A model generated the notes under the pieces. It ran no database searches. It had not been told where the DNA came from and saw only the letters and a program-made list of their open reading frames with translations. A DNA stretch of 64,000 bases, taken from positions 13,596,001 through 13,660,000 of the forward strand of contig CM048560.1 in the NCBI GenBank assembly GCA_026413225.1, in the 5' to 3' direction. A program made the translations under genes and the position numbers. Shown piece by piece: positions 1 to 14,500 of this stretch. Positions within the stretch are counted from its first letter, which is position 1. Each line of letters starts with the position of its first letter. The DNA comes from Otis tarda (Eukaryota > Chordata > Aves > Otidiformes > Otididae).

Positions 1-3
1 TAC

Positions 4-42
4 CGGTTTCCCAGAATAAGTGCTTCCTGAGCTAGAGAAACC
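4..42 (-). CDS. Exon 72: [13 protein letters not shown], last exon in window
   Basis: A 39-nt phase-0 exon, acceptor TTATTTTACAG and donor CCG/GTA at the window edge. It shares the G-K-P ending with exon 71. The intact donor shows that the gene continues to the left. Confidence 0.84.
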
Positions 43-2510
43 CTGTAAAATAATTATAAACCATTTATTTTTTGTTCTATGAGACACCTAGTGAATCGTG
101 TCCAAAGAGCACACAGCAGTCTTGAAAATGCCCTAGGTATTAGTAGTTTTGATACTGACTTTGATTTATCTTTTTCCTTCTACTTTTTTCCCCTACTTTA
201 ATTGAATGGTCTCAAGTAAACACAACAGTCCTCTCTATTCCATGAATAAAGTTTCAGAGGATTTTCAAAGCAATATCATTGACTGAACTACAAAGTTTGC
301 AACTGAAAGAGTTATTCTGGTATTTAAATACATCATTCTTAATAGAGTGATCCAAGCATGTTCCCTATGAGTAAGTAACAGAATACAGCAACACTTTCCA
401 ATGAATACTGCCGCATCCTGAAGTTCAAGTTTGAACAAAATGGTAGAATCATAGAATAGTTTGGGTTGAAAGGGACCTTTAGAAGTCATCTAGTCCAACC
501 TCCCTGCAATGAGCAGGGACAAAAATATTCCAATTTTTACTGGTCAGTTTTCTCAGATATTTACCATTGTAACATAATTTTAAATTTCACCCTCATTGTT
601 ACCTATTTTAAAATACCAATATACATATTTCTAGCTTGGTTGTGGAATACTGAAAGAAGAATATCCTTACTGGCTTTCCTTGATGACTGCCTCCTGAGAA
701 AGACGAACCCTGAAAAAAGATACTCGTTTTCGACTCTAAGCCTATTTGTATTTAGTATATTCTTGCTGTCTAGAATAAAGGACCACAGGAGAACAAACAC
801 TGTTTTGTGTCCAGTCATCCAAAAATCCCAGGGAAAAGCTTATTTGAAATACAAATATTTAATATATTTCTGTTACAAGTATTCTTTTGAATGGTGCATT
901 AGTCAGAGAATTTAATTCAAAGTTTTCAAGAAGAAGGAGCTGTTTGGTAGTTCTGATGTGTTTAATACACAGAAAGGAAAAAAATAATAAGGTCCAATTA
1001 AACATTAATTCACCTGCAATCAATCTACAGTTAGATTTTGGGGGAGTAGAGGTAAGCGTTAAGAGTCCTTTACACCACTACTTGAAGAAAGCTCCTATAA
1101 GGAAGGTAACTGAACATAAAAGAGGATACTGAAAAATTAGAAGTTCTGCAAGAGTCTTACTCAGTTTTCTGGCAAAGTTGCTCTGCTTATTTGGATATCA
1201 TTGCCAACAGGAAATCTTACAAGCCTTGACTCTTTAAGAAATGCCATCAAATATACTAAACAAAATGCCTCAGCTTTATGATTCATGTATAAGAAAATGT
1301 AACATTTGTGCCCACTTTTTAATAACAGGTGGATACACTTTATTTTCTATAAGAGATAAGCTAAAACATTGGGTGTGTTCATTTATATCTCCTGTGATTA
1401 ATGACAACAAGAGAAAGGTCTAAATTACATAGTAAAAAAAAGTGGTCTGAAACAGAAGATGAAAATATGCACAGTCAAATGTCAATTATTATTTCCTTCA
1501 AAAAGAAAAAGAAAATATTTTCTTCAAAGCAAGCCAGAAATACTTAAGATAAATGCATATAAAACCAATGAAAAAAAGTGAGCCCTGAGCATAAAGTATA
1601 TTATTACTATTAATTTAAACAGAACTAACTGTTTAGAAGTAACTGTTCAGAAGTCTCTTATAAAAAAATAAAGATCCTGTAATCTAATTCTATGATTACT
1701 AGAACTAATCCAGATATTGACTAGAAGTTCAGTTACAGAGCAAAATGCTGGCTCAAAACTATGGAACTGTGTGAAAATAAATACTGTATTTGCATTTGTT
1801 GAGATTATAGCAGGTAAGTAAATCATGTGACACACTTTGCATATGTAAGTAATTCTCAGAAAAATGTCTAGCCCATAACTAACTGGATATAATTTTTAAC
1901 AGGCTTATAAGAAAAAAGAAAAGTAAACTTGAAATTTTTTTACTTACTGGTTTACCGTGTTGTCTGCCTCCAGAAGAATATGGGCCCTGTAAGATGTCAA
2001 TCAAATATTTATTAATTCAGTGAAAAAATCTTCTATCACTGTCTTGAGACAATTTGTGCAGTACTGAGGACAAACTTATTTGGATGTTGTTTGAACAAAA
2101 AGTAACTGGGGTACCTGCACACCAAAACAATGGCAATTTGTTATTCTGAATCAAAAGCAGTGTTATGAAACACAGTATAGCTGTTATAGTACATATACAT
2201 AGAGTATATGCTCTGTTTTACACAGAGCAGTAATTCATTGTAACCAATTATTTTATTCAGCTTGCTGAAATGACTTTAATTAATATTACCTCAACTATTT
2301 AAGCTCAGTAAAATGGCCAAATGAATGTCTCTTTTAGCATCAAGTAACTGACCTCATCCAGACAGTACAGGGAAAGTTAGGAATGATGGGACGGGAAGAG
2401 AATATACTCACCTGCCCAGCATACTGGCTGCTTCCTGAGGGAAAAGATCCCTGTTAAAAAAAATCACAGGAAACTTAAGTGACTTAAGCGTTGGCAGAAT
2501 AACAGCAGTT

Positions 2511-2543
<33 letters not shown>

Positions 2544-5500
2544 AGAATGATACATCACAAAAGGACCTCTTGACAGGAGATTTCAGTAGGAATCTGGAAA
2601 GTATATTAAGCTAAAAGGATGCAGTGAAAGACTTTTGACTTAATTCCTCTAAGTTCCTTACCAGTTGAAAGTAGTAAATTTAGCAAACACTCACAAAACA
2701 TCTAAGACTGTTCTCTGACATAAATATATGGATATAAAGTCTCTTTAAGTATGGCTCTGTTCAAGAGAGAAAAAAATAATCTACTTTATTTGTGATATTC
2801 TGCTAGGTCAAACATGTTCAGAGAGCATCATGTGTATTATTGTAAGAGTATCTTTATTATTCTAGATAGGTAATTTGTGAAAAGTTTGTTTGCAGCTTTT
2901 AAAAATCCTCTCCATGCTACAAGAGAAATGATCTTCTTAACAAAGTGATACTGAACTCAAATGCTTGCCAATTGTCGTGGTTTTGTTAGTGAGGGGGTGC
3001 CTAAGGTGGTAGCTTCTGCAGGAAACTGCTAGAAGTCGCTCCCCTTTGTTCAGTGGACTTGGCCAGGCCTAGGGCGGACCTGCTGCTGGCCAAGGTCGAG
3101 CCGATTGGTAGCAGAATGTCCCGTGATAACGCCTCTGCGATAACGTATTTAAGAAGGGGAAAACAGAGAAAAAAAAGAGAGAAGAGAAGATGTGAAGAAG
3201 CTGAGCGGGGGCGGAGGCGCAGAGGGGGAGGCACAGGCCTCATGGGCCTTGCAGGCCTCACCCTCTGGCCTCTCGCCAGGCAGCCGACTGGGCCCGACTT
3301 GGTCCGGCCCGGCTGCAAGAAGTGGAAAGGAGATGAGAAGTGAATAAGATGTAAAAAAGATCCTGAGAGACATCTACCAGCCTGTTGAGAGGAACGGCTG
3401 CAGACACCAAGGTCAGTTCAGAAGGAGGGGGAGGAGTAATGCGGCTCCTGGCCAAGATTCCCCTGCAGCCTGTGGTGACGACCATGGTGGAGCAGGTTGT
3501 CCCCCTGCAGCCCATGGAGGTCCACGGAGGAGCAGAGATCCACTTGGAGCCCGTGAAGGACCCCACACTGGGGGAGGTGGATGCCTGAAGGCGGCTGTGG
3601 CCCGTGGAGGGCCCGCTGGGACAGCCGTTCTGGAGAGACTGTACTCCGTGGAAGAGATGACCCACGCCGGAGCAGTTTCGTGAAGGACTGTGGCGTAGGG
3701 GTGGGACCCCACAACGGAGCAGGGGAGGAATGCGAGGAGTTCTTCCCCCGACCATGAAGCAGAAGCAGCGGCGTGAAACAACATATGATGAACTGACTGC
3801 AACCCCCATTCCCTCTTCCCCCCTGTGCCGCTCGGGGGGGGGAAGGTAGTAGAGATAAAGTTAAGCTTGGGAAGAGGGAGGGGTGGATGGAGGTTATCTT
3901 GTTCCCTGTCTCATTATCCTGCTGTTTGTAGTAATAAATGAATAGTTTTCCCCAAGTCGAGTCTGTTTTGCCCGTGACGGTAACTTTAAGGATTTCTCCC
4001 TGTCCTTATCTCAAACCTCGAGCCGTTTTTCCTTATATTTTCTCTCCCTGTTCTCTCGGAGGGTGGGGGGAGTGAGAGAGAGACTGCGTAGTCTGGTCCT
4101 GATCAGGGCTGAACTATGACACCAATGGAGTAAAAATAAATTAAATTATTTTTTACTATAGCTGAGTGAAACATTGCTAACAGAATAATAACAATGAAAA
4201 ATATGTTCCACCTCCTTATTAGATAACCATCCATTACATCTGTTAACTATTTGAGCTAGTAAGATTTCTTGATCAGTGACAGACTATTAAGTCTACAAAA
4301 GGTACACAGGGAGCTGGTTACAGTAAGAGACTCAAATTGCAGCTGAAGATGAGGAAAGTAGTATTATTGTGGGTGACACACCAGAATTTATATTTTTCAA
4401 AGCAATATCTATTGGTATATTTTGTACCAAATTTCCAAGTATTTAATCTAAATAATGCAAACCCCCTGATAATTTCAATATAATTGAAAAATAACACAGA
4501 AAATAGATTGTGAACTGGTATCATAGCAATGTGAAAACGAAACACAAAGATAATTAAATAAAATTATCACTTGAGATAAGAGGCATTCTGAGGTAAAACA
4601 ACTAAAATTATGATCTATGCAGTTTCTTTCAATTGACAGTTGTTCATGCTGCGCCATTTCAGTTGTTGAGAAATGGCCCCTGTCTTCAGATATTTACTAA
4701 GAGTAAAATGACACTGAAAAACTGACTGGCAGTATATGCACTGCATCGTGTTTTTCATTTAATAAATAGCAAGTGGTAAGAAGATCTTGAAAACAAAGAA
4801 AAGTTGCTTGCCTGTCCACCATACTGACGGTTTCCAGAATACGATGGACCCTGTAAAAAGAATGTGAAGTTTTTGTAGATAATTCTTTTAAATACCTGGT
4901 ATGAAAAAAACCCTGAAACTAATCTAAACAATACTCATGACACTGACTAACTGGAAGAACTTTACACAATTATTAATGCAGTGGCAAACAGCTACTTATC
5001 CACACATCATATGAGTGGTTTATGCAATGAGATGAACCCTGTGAATTATTCTTCAGTATTTTTTTGAGGTAAGAAAGCTTCTGTAACTACAAAGTAAAAT
5101 CTTGGCTCTCATATATAGAAAGATATAACTAAACTGTCAAGAGTGATTCAACAAAAGCCACATGCACACTCTGGAATTATTGTCCCTATCTCTGTGACTA
5201 AACTGAACTCAATATTTAATGGCTTCTGGGCAAACATGGCAGCTGAGCCATGTTTATTCCTGAGGAACTAATCTGTAGAAAAATTGCCTACCTGTCCACC
5301 ATAGTAGCTGTTTCCTCCAAAAGAGCCCTATATTCAACAGAAATAGCAATGTTTACTCTGTATTAAATTCAATGCCATGTAGAGGGAAATCAAGAGAACA
5401 TACTGACCTATTGCAATGACCAAGTCACTTACACTCATTACTAGTATATGTTTCTATTTGGTTGATTAAACAAGTAAAGGATTTCGTTTCGATTTGTCCT

Positions 5501-8500
5501 TATTCCCTCAGATTATTTGCTTGCAAGGAGAAGTAAACAGATAATTTATATGTAGGTTTTGGCACTTCTGATTCTCAGAAGTGGCATATATATCATGAGT
5601 GGTATACTGATGGCATGTGGGTTTTGCTTCATTTCATAAGGGGAGAAAGAGAAGTAGTCATCTAAGCAATTTTGACTATACTGAGACAGCAGATAACTGA
5701 ACCCTCCCTCAAAAGTAAATTAGCTTAATTTCAGCAAAACAGTGGTGTTTTGTTTTTTAAAAGTATATACAAATGTATAGGGAATATATTAATTAGAAAA
5801 ATAGCTTTAACTTTTTAAATGTGTTGCTCTACTCCCAGTTGGAAGCATTTTGGGCCAGGATTTTAGATCTAAGTTTCACTAGTTCAATCACACTGTTAAT
5901 AATCATCCTAAGAACAGCACTATTACACACGAATCCAAAACTCAGCAGATATTTGGGAAACAGATTCTTAGAGAAGTCCCAGGCCTCTCTTACAAACCCA
6001 AAGAAATTAAACGCTTTGAAGCAGTTTTACCTGTCTGTATCTTTTACAGAAATAGCACTAGTATTCCTTTAGTACAGATATTGGGAAACATTACTACTTG
6101 TCTAATCCAGTGTGGGGAAAGAGCAATTTATTTCCCATGTATTTGTTTGAAAATAGAAACGCATCTGGGTAGCTGCTTTTGAATACAATACTACAGTTGC
6201 AAGTCACTTAATATTTTTAGCAAGTTCAAAATTTCTAATTTTAGCACAATGTGGAAAAAAAACCCCTTTCATTATACCTAGAAATTCACAGACAGAATTA
6301 TTTCAGGAAAGTAGTTCCTTGGGAATTTTCCAGTATGTGTTCATACTACGCAAAATATATAAAGACAAAGAATACTTACTGGACTTCCACCGGGGCACAC
6401 ACACCCACCCTGTATAAAACACAACCAAACTTATTTTCCTGAGTCTATGACTGGAAGAGGCCTCTAAATTAGTAAATAAAACTCACATTGTGCCACTGCA
6501 AGAAAACAGGCTATAAAATCGTGCTCATAGACTCACCAAGTTCCATCTAAAAAGTAGTTTATTTCTCTCTCTACTGTCCTTTCAGGCTTGCTGTGCACTT
6601 ACTGATCAATTTTTTTTTTTAATATAATCTTCTAGTTTCTCATTTAAAACTTACAGTAAAAACCTCACTCACCAAAAAGACAAGTAAAAAATTCTGAGTA
6701 GTACCATGGAATCTTGGTGGGGTTTTTTTGTTTTTTTTTGTTTGTTTGTTTGTTTTTTAACCTGAAGAGGCCAGAGCACCTGGAATACATGCAGTGCTCT
6801 TTCATGCTACAAATGTTACAGAAACTAGGTGATTTCTACTTCCTGTGAAGGAAAGATAGGCAAAGTCAACTGTGAGTGCCTGACACTAGCACAACTGAAC
6901 AGTGTGGAGAAAGAAAACCATACCTGTCCACCAAACTGGCTGCCTCCTGAGGAAAAGCCCTGACAAAAAAAAAAAAAGAGTAACTAATTATTTCTGTGTT
7001 ACTAAGTAACATTCTCACTTGTTCTCTGTAGGTCGTAGTCTTTAAAATGGCTTCTGTTTAAACATAACAACGAAAATGGGCTTCTTAGACCCACGGTCTA
7101 TGTAAGGAAGCGTTTCCGTGCAGTCACAGATGCCCTCGCATCGTTTGCTCATATCATGATCTGATGTACCAGACCCATACTTAGCAATCCTCACTCAGTT
7201 TGGCTTAAAAGCTATTCTTTCTTAGAATGTTGGTTTGGTTTTTTTTTGCAACAAATACAGGCCAGTTTTCCTAATGAGCTGTGTACCAACACAGCAAATA
7301 CTGTGAAAGTAGAAGTTTTACCTGTCCACTATACTGGCTTCTTCCCAAAGAAGCTATACCCTAAGGAAATGAGAAAGCATTCACATTTGCTGAACATTCT
7401 TTAACTTATCATCTGTCACAGAAAAGCACACTTTTATTTGTCTTCCATGGATTTAAGCGTCATAGGAATGTGAACACTTCCTTTATAACCACACTGAAAT
7501 GTATTGGCCTTTACAATGGCTACTGTTTAAACAGAACAATAAAGTTCAAATCAAACTCGGCTTCAGGCAGGTGTGGGTAGTGCTGCTGCACTGGATTGTG
7601 TGCTCAGGGCAGCCTCTTTACGTTTTACTTTCCTCAGTGGGCTGACACAGCAGAAAGGTCATATATTCATCTATTCTGCCTAAACATTGGTTTGCTGTAA
7701 GCCACTCCTTTCTAAAATACTCTGTTTTTCACAAAACAGAAGAAGAGAGAAAGGTGAGCAAAAGAAAAAACAACCCATAAACAGAAAAACAATTCTCACC
7801 TGTCCTCCATAATGGCTTCCCCCTGAGAAAGATGGGCCCTGAAGCAAAGGTTCCAATTATTTCTCTATCAAAAAGCTTCTTTAAGGGTTTGTGAAAGAAA
7901 GACTATTTTCTTTCTCTGTTGTACAATGAAAGATTACAGAAAGATAAACACTCAACCCATTCTTTTATGTATTCTATACAATCTGCTTCCAGCCACTCCT
8001 TACTGTTAGAGCTAACAAACCACACCAGAGCAGAAGGGAAATGGGTCCGGAACGAGGAGGGCAGGTCAGAGGGTAGAACAAGGCCAGAACTGCATTTACT
8101 GTGATACAACTGAAGTATTGGCCCTTCATAGTTTTTGTATTGCTTCAGATCATATATCTTTAGACACCTGATCATCTATCACCAGATTAACAGAGTTTAC
8201 TCGAAATATTATTTTTTCAGCCAATAGAAAAGTATCGAGTTTTGATGTAGAAGCTGGGTGTTAGGATAAGGACTACACAGGAAGAGATTCTCACCTGTCC
8301 TCCATACTGGCTGCCTCCTGAAGAAGGTGAACCCTGAACAAAAAAGAATTAAATTATCTCTATATCCATGTCATAGTATTCCTTTAAACCATGCTCCATA
8401 TGAAGGAGAGGTGCCTTTTTTCAGTGCAAAACTGAGTGGATTGAACCAAACTGTGCAAAAAAGGGGTGAGACTCATCTGGAATTACCATGATGCATCAGG

Positions 8501-11500
8501 AATTACATGTTCTAAAATCTCTCCTGAGGCTTTGTATCACATACATTTAGAACTACTATACACTTGGCAACAAATTAAATAAAATCTATTTAAAAAAAAA
8601 AAAAAAAAAATCAATCTCCTTAAAATGTTCTTTTACACAGAGAACTACCAAGTCTCATGGATAAAGCAGTAAACACTACAAGGGAAGAATTCTTACCTGT
8701 CCACCATGCTGGCTGCCTCCTGAGGAAGGTGAACCCTGAATATCAACAGAAAAGTAAACTGAGACCTCTTTACACCCATTTTCATAAAATCATAGAATCA
8801 CTTTATGAGGCTTTTAAAAAATTTTGGTCAGCTTCATGAAGTACTAATTTATTTCAGAAAGACACGACCTCTAGTCCTGCAAATTTCAGGAGCCAATTGA
8901 GTCAACCATGTATTTCACATTCTATTTTTTCTTAGTCTTAAATAATGGTCTTCATTTGAACTTGTTTTGTTTAATCACAGTAGCACCATAACACTACAGA
9001 GAAAGATTTACTAAGAAGATTTTAGACTAAGATAAATAAAGCTACAGCCACATAGACAATGAATGAACTACACGATTGCACAGGTCAAAACTACAGAAGT
9101 GGGGACTATTAATGCTTACTTGTCCACCATAATGGCTGCCTCCATAAGAAGATGGTCCCTGAAAAAAATATTGAAAAACAATTATTTCTGAATATCTAAT
9201 TTGTGAGGATGAGTGGCAAAGATCTGTATTTTGTTATTTGACCATTTGTTTGTAATCTTCCCAGAATAAACTCTGTATTTTTGTCTTCTATGAACTCACA
9301 ATATTACTACAGAGGATAGATCACTATAAAGTTTCTTGAAATATTAAATTGAAATAGTTATCTAGGTAATCCTGTACTTGGTAAGAGTCACATAATGGTA
9401 AAACAAATATGTCATATAAAATATTAAAAGTAAGAACTTACATATCCACCATACTGGCTAGCTCCAGAGGAATATGAATCCTGTAAAAAATACCAAATAA
9501 GTTAATTACCTGTTGTGGGATTTCCTTAAATCAAAACATGACTCTTCCAAGACAACAGGAGCAAGAGAGCAAGGTAAGAGTGAAGGCAGGTGAGCAGGAC
9601 TTCCAGTATCCTTTAATAACTAGAGTTCAAGCCTTACAAGGTACCTTGGGGAAATACTTGAGCTCCTAAGCAAGGGTGGAAGGCAAAAAAAAAAAATCCT
9701 ACTGCTTTGTTTGTGTGACTTGCTGGGAAGGTTAAAGTGGCATTCTTTCAAGTTTTTTCTCTGCTCATTTCTGGATAATGGTATTACTTTATTTGGAAAG
9801 CTGAATCCTGGGACAAAGCTAGCAATTAAAGATGGGCTACGTAACAGGACTCTGAAAACCAAATCAAGCAAGTTTACTGAAACCTTATACAACAAGAGGT
9901 CTCTTTAAAGAGGGTAGATTGGATTTGTTTTTCTCCTTAATGGAATTAGGTCACCTAGGAATAAAAAAGGCTAAATTTTGATTCATTCTTTCCCCACACC
10001 TATTTTTTGTGTGACCTTCATTATGCAAGTTTCACAAAAACAAGGGCCCTATTTGCTAAATAAGCCGTTGTGTATAATTTTTAGGACCTATCAAACTCAG
10101 TGATGAATTTCTCTTTAAACATAGTTCCCATATCAAAACTGAATTTAATTGAATTTGTGAATAACCATCAGTTTTAGAAGTGGCAAGCTGGCTCTCCTTT
10201 TGGAATGAGTGCTTACTTGGCTACTGTACTGGCTGCCTCCAGAAGAAGATGAGCTCTGGAAAAAAAAAAACAAAACAAAAACCAAACCACCAGTTATTTT
10301 TCTCTAACAGAACTATTTTAAAGCAAAACTTCTTGAAGGACAGCAGTATATAAATCTCTATTTTAAACTTTTTTTGCTTGTGTTTGAAATCCAATCAAAA
10401 TCTAAAAATCTAGCCTTCCCTACCTTTTTTGCAGTAAATGATACAAGAGAAATAGAAACACATAAATCCATGTCCTTAGAGGATATTTTGGCATAATTCT
10501 AAGGAAGCCAATGGAACTGACTCCCAGAGTAAATATAATATTGTTATGTACCTGTGCTTGTGCCAAGCAACATTTTTCATTCAAAGACTTCTCTTGGAAT
10601 GAGTACTATTTCAAATGGAAAAAGAAACTGAGTGCTGCATGAATGCCCTGGGTGTATTTTTGATTGTAACTAAGGTAGGTTATTTTCACAAGTGTTTGAC
10701 TTCTATTAGGTACTGACTCTTTTTAACCTCTCTAGCCATTCGAATGACAAAACAAACACAGAGCCCCCTTAAAAGCTGATGAACATTGCTTACATTTGCA
10801 GAGGAATCACTTCTGACTAAGGATCCACCCTTTAAAGGAGAAAAAAAAAAAAAGAAAAATTATTCTTTGATCATAAACTAAAAATGAAACAAAACCTTAG
10901 AATGCCTGTTCTATGGTATTTTAAAGGAAGAATACCACAGTCTGAAATTAAATTACACTTACAATTCACTTATTTTTCTTATTTGCCAAGATAGCAAATA
11001 GTCTTTTTCAGCATGGAAGACTGCAAATCACAAAGTATAATTTTGTATCTACCCATAACTCATTGCCTAGAAAGTAAGAATGCTACCCAAGGTGCAGGAA
11101 TGTCCTTTACATACTACATGTTGTGACCATACATGATTTGCTTTGGAGAGCATGTCTTACCCTATTTTACAGTCTTTAAATAATTTCATACGGACTTAAA
11201 AGCACAAATTGAGAAGTGGCTCAGTATTTTTTTTTTTTTATTTGGTAAACATTGATTTCTGAGACAATTTTTTATGGTTGGCAATTTTGTAGACTTGACA
11301 TTATTTTAGCTTCCATTCATTATAGATCTTTTGTCAATTAATTCTGCTATTTAATCTAATCTTTTTTTTTCCTTTTCTTTTTTTTTTTTTTTTTTTTTTT
11401 TTGAGAAGAGATACACATTTCTGTAAATACCATATGGTAACTGAAAGCCACTGCTCAAAGAATACACCTTGCTGCCAACTTTGGAGATTCCTGGCTTGTA

Positions 11501-14500
11501 TCAGAAATAGCGTGGCCAGCAGGACTAGGGACCAGCTGATCGTCCCCCTGTACTCAGCACTGATGAGGCTGCATCTCAAATACTGTGTTTAGTTTTGGAC
11601 TCCTCACTACAAGAAAGATATTGAGATGCTGGAGTGTGTCCAAAGAAGAGCAATGAAGCTGGTGAACGGTCTGGAGCACAAGTCCTGTGAGGAGCAGCTG
11701 AGGGAACTGGAATTTTTTAGTCTGGAGAAACGGAGGCTGAGGGGAGACCTTGTCGCTCTCTAGAACTACCTAATGGAGGTTGTAGTGAGGTGAGTGTTGA
11801 TCTCTTCTCCCAGGTAATAAGTGATAGGGCAAGAGGAGACAGCCTCCAGTTGTGCCAGAGGAGGTTAGACTGGATATCAGGAAAAATTTATTCACTGAAG
11901 GGATTATCAAACATTGAAACAGGCTGCCCAGGGAAGTGGTTGAGTCACCATCCCTGGAGGTATTTAAAAGACATATAGATGTGGTGCTCAGGGACATGTT
12001 TAGTGGTGAACTTGGCAGTGTTAGGTTTATGGTTGGACTCAATGATCTTAAATGTCTTTTCCAACCCAAATGATTCTATGATTCTGTATTGTTCATCTTG
12101 GCATAATGAGGAATAACTCCTACCATATCAGTAATATGTAAGTCACCAAAGGAACAATGAATATAAAATTAAGAGTACATTCAAATAAATAAGTTAGAAA
12201 TAAATATGACCACAGATAATTTTCCAGTGAAATTATTTAGTAAAAGAAAATGTATAATGAACAAATAACACTTACAGAACTTCCCCCAGAACAATCACAT
12301 CCACCCTGTAAAGAATGCAGAAAAAAATTTAGATATCAAGAGCATGAACGGGACTCGTTTCAACTCAAATCACTGCTTCTATAATCCCACGTATGCAAGC
12401 TGCAAGTGCTCAACATCTAGAAATTTGTCTATTTTTTGGTCCTTTCATCCTATGCAACTATTCCTGCACTTATTGCTCTGACAGGGCAAAAAACTTCTAA
12501 TTTTGTTATCTTCAAATTTGTTATCTACAACCTTACTCACCAAAAAGACGAGTAAAAAATTCTAAGTAGTACTACAGAAAGCAGGTTTTTTTTTTTCCCT
12601 GAAGAGGCCAGAATACCTGGAATACATGCAGAACTCTTTCATGCTACAGATGTTACAGAAAATAGGTGATTTCTACTCTGATAAAACTGAGAGGTGGCCA
12701 GGGGTTCACCATTCAGTGTCTCACTGTCCGCATTCAATCCGCATGAAATGTGTAAGAAGAAAACCGTTTAGCACCAAAGCAGGTACAGAAGCTCAAATAC
12801 AACTGCCATCCAGACTGTTACTACTGGCTGCTCTGGCCTGCGGGATGCGTGAATGACACGGAGAAAGAAACTAATGTGTTGCTGAGGCTTTGGGCAAGAA
12901 GGACAGTGGTGAAGGAAAACAGTTCTTGTGAAGGAAAGACAGGCAAAGTAAACTGCGAGTGCCTGACACTAGCACAACTGAACAGTGTGGAGAAAGAAAA
13001 GCATATCTGTCCACCAAACTGGCTGCCTCCTGAGGAAAAGCCCTGACAAAAAAAAAAAAAGAGTAACTAATTGTTTCTGTGTTACTAAGTAACATTCTCA
13101 CTTGTTCTCTGTAGTCCGTAGTCTTTAAAATGGCTTCTGTTTAAACATAACAACGAAAATGGGCTTCTTAGACCCACGGTCTATGTAAGGAAGCGTTTCC
13201 GTGCAGTCACACAGGCCCTCGCATCATTTGCTCATATCATGATCTGATGTACCAGACCCATACTTAGCAATCCTCACTCAGTTTGGCTAAAAAACTATTC
13301 TTTCTTAGAATGTTCTTTTTTTTTTTTTTTGCAACAAATACAGGCCAGTTTTCCTAATGAGCTGTGTACCAACACAGCAAATACTGTGAAAGTAGAAGTT
13401 TTACCTGTCCACTATACTGGCTTCTTCCCAAAGAAGCTATACCCTAAGGAAATGAGAAAGCATTCATATTTGCACTAGCACAACTGAACTGTGTGGGGAG
13501 AGAAAAGCATACCTGTCCACCTGATTGGCTGCCTCCTGAAGAAGCTGAACCCTGTAAATGTTATATTTTAATTTAAAATATTTTCTTTGACATGCATATT
13601 TGATTACAATGTATTTTCTTTTACTCTCTAAACTATGTTTGAAAAGATCTATATTGTTAAAAACACAATTTTATCTATAGAGAGATTAATGAGGATAAAA
13701 AAACCCACTCTAGTCTAGAACCTTATGTATTAACAATCTGGTAATATCTATTGAAATATGGACATTGGAAAAAAAGAAACACCAACCCAAAAACCAACAC
13801 TGGAGAAAAATTTCCCACCTGCCCACCATACTGGCTGTTTCCTGATGAGGATGAGTCCTGAAAAAAAAAAACAAACAAAAAAAATCACTTAATTTATATA
13901 TTTCAAATATAGATTTATATTTTTCAAATATAAATTAATACTGAATATTTATTACTATAATCTGTTTCCTGGTGTTAGAACATCAGTTAATACATGAATT
14001 GCATCTTGACCACTCTGCTTACACTTGGACTTTTATGCAGAGGTATAAAAGGAAAACGTGTACCAAATAATTTTCCTCCCAGTTAAAAAATTTGCTCTGA
14101 TACAATATGTAAGGACTCAAGCTTTTGTATAACAGGTATTTCAGGTAAAAAATACAAGGAGTTAGCATCTACCTGTGCACTGGAGTAGCCACCACCTTGA
14201 GAAGATGATCCCTGTAAAAAGTAGACCAAATTTTTTTTTTGTTTAAAATGGCTTCTGGAAAACAAGACTGTGTTGTTGAACAGTCATATATAGATTTTAA
14301 ATTTTTTTTTTAACTCTTTTTAAAGAACAGTTTGCCATTTGGTTTCATAAGATATGTCGTCAGATGTAATGAGAAATTCTAGGAGATAAACAGTTGGGTA
14401 TAATTTACTCATAAAGATAATTTTGAAATAGGACAACCATTTTGGAAGGGAACTGCAAATAATGAATAAAATAGATGCTTACATGTCCACCTGACTGGCT

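Larger units (their letters stand above)
6659..7390. repeat. Segmental duplicate with exons 65-66
   Basis: Closely similar to 12530-13473, including introns and flanks. It lacks about 245 bp present at 12678-12922. Confidence 0.88.
12530..13473. repeat. Segmental duplicate with exons 55-56
   Basis: Counterpart of 6659-7390. Exons 57 and 67, just outside the closest match, are also paired in sequence, so the older event was probably larger. Confidence 0.88.

Noticed and set aside
3001..3809. Several overlapping open frames of 60-180 codons on both strands
   Set aside because: They lie inside the GC-rich solo LTR and show no domain; GC-rich sequence gives chance frames.
6523..6555. Acceptor and donor 10 nt apart (TTTTTAG ... 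GTGAGT)
   Set aside because: A 10-nt exon would break the otherwise strict phase-0 rule.
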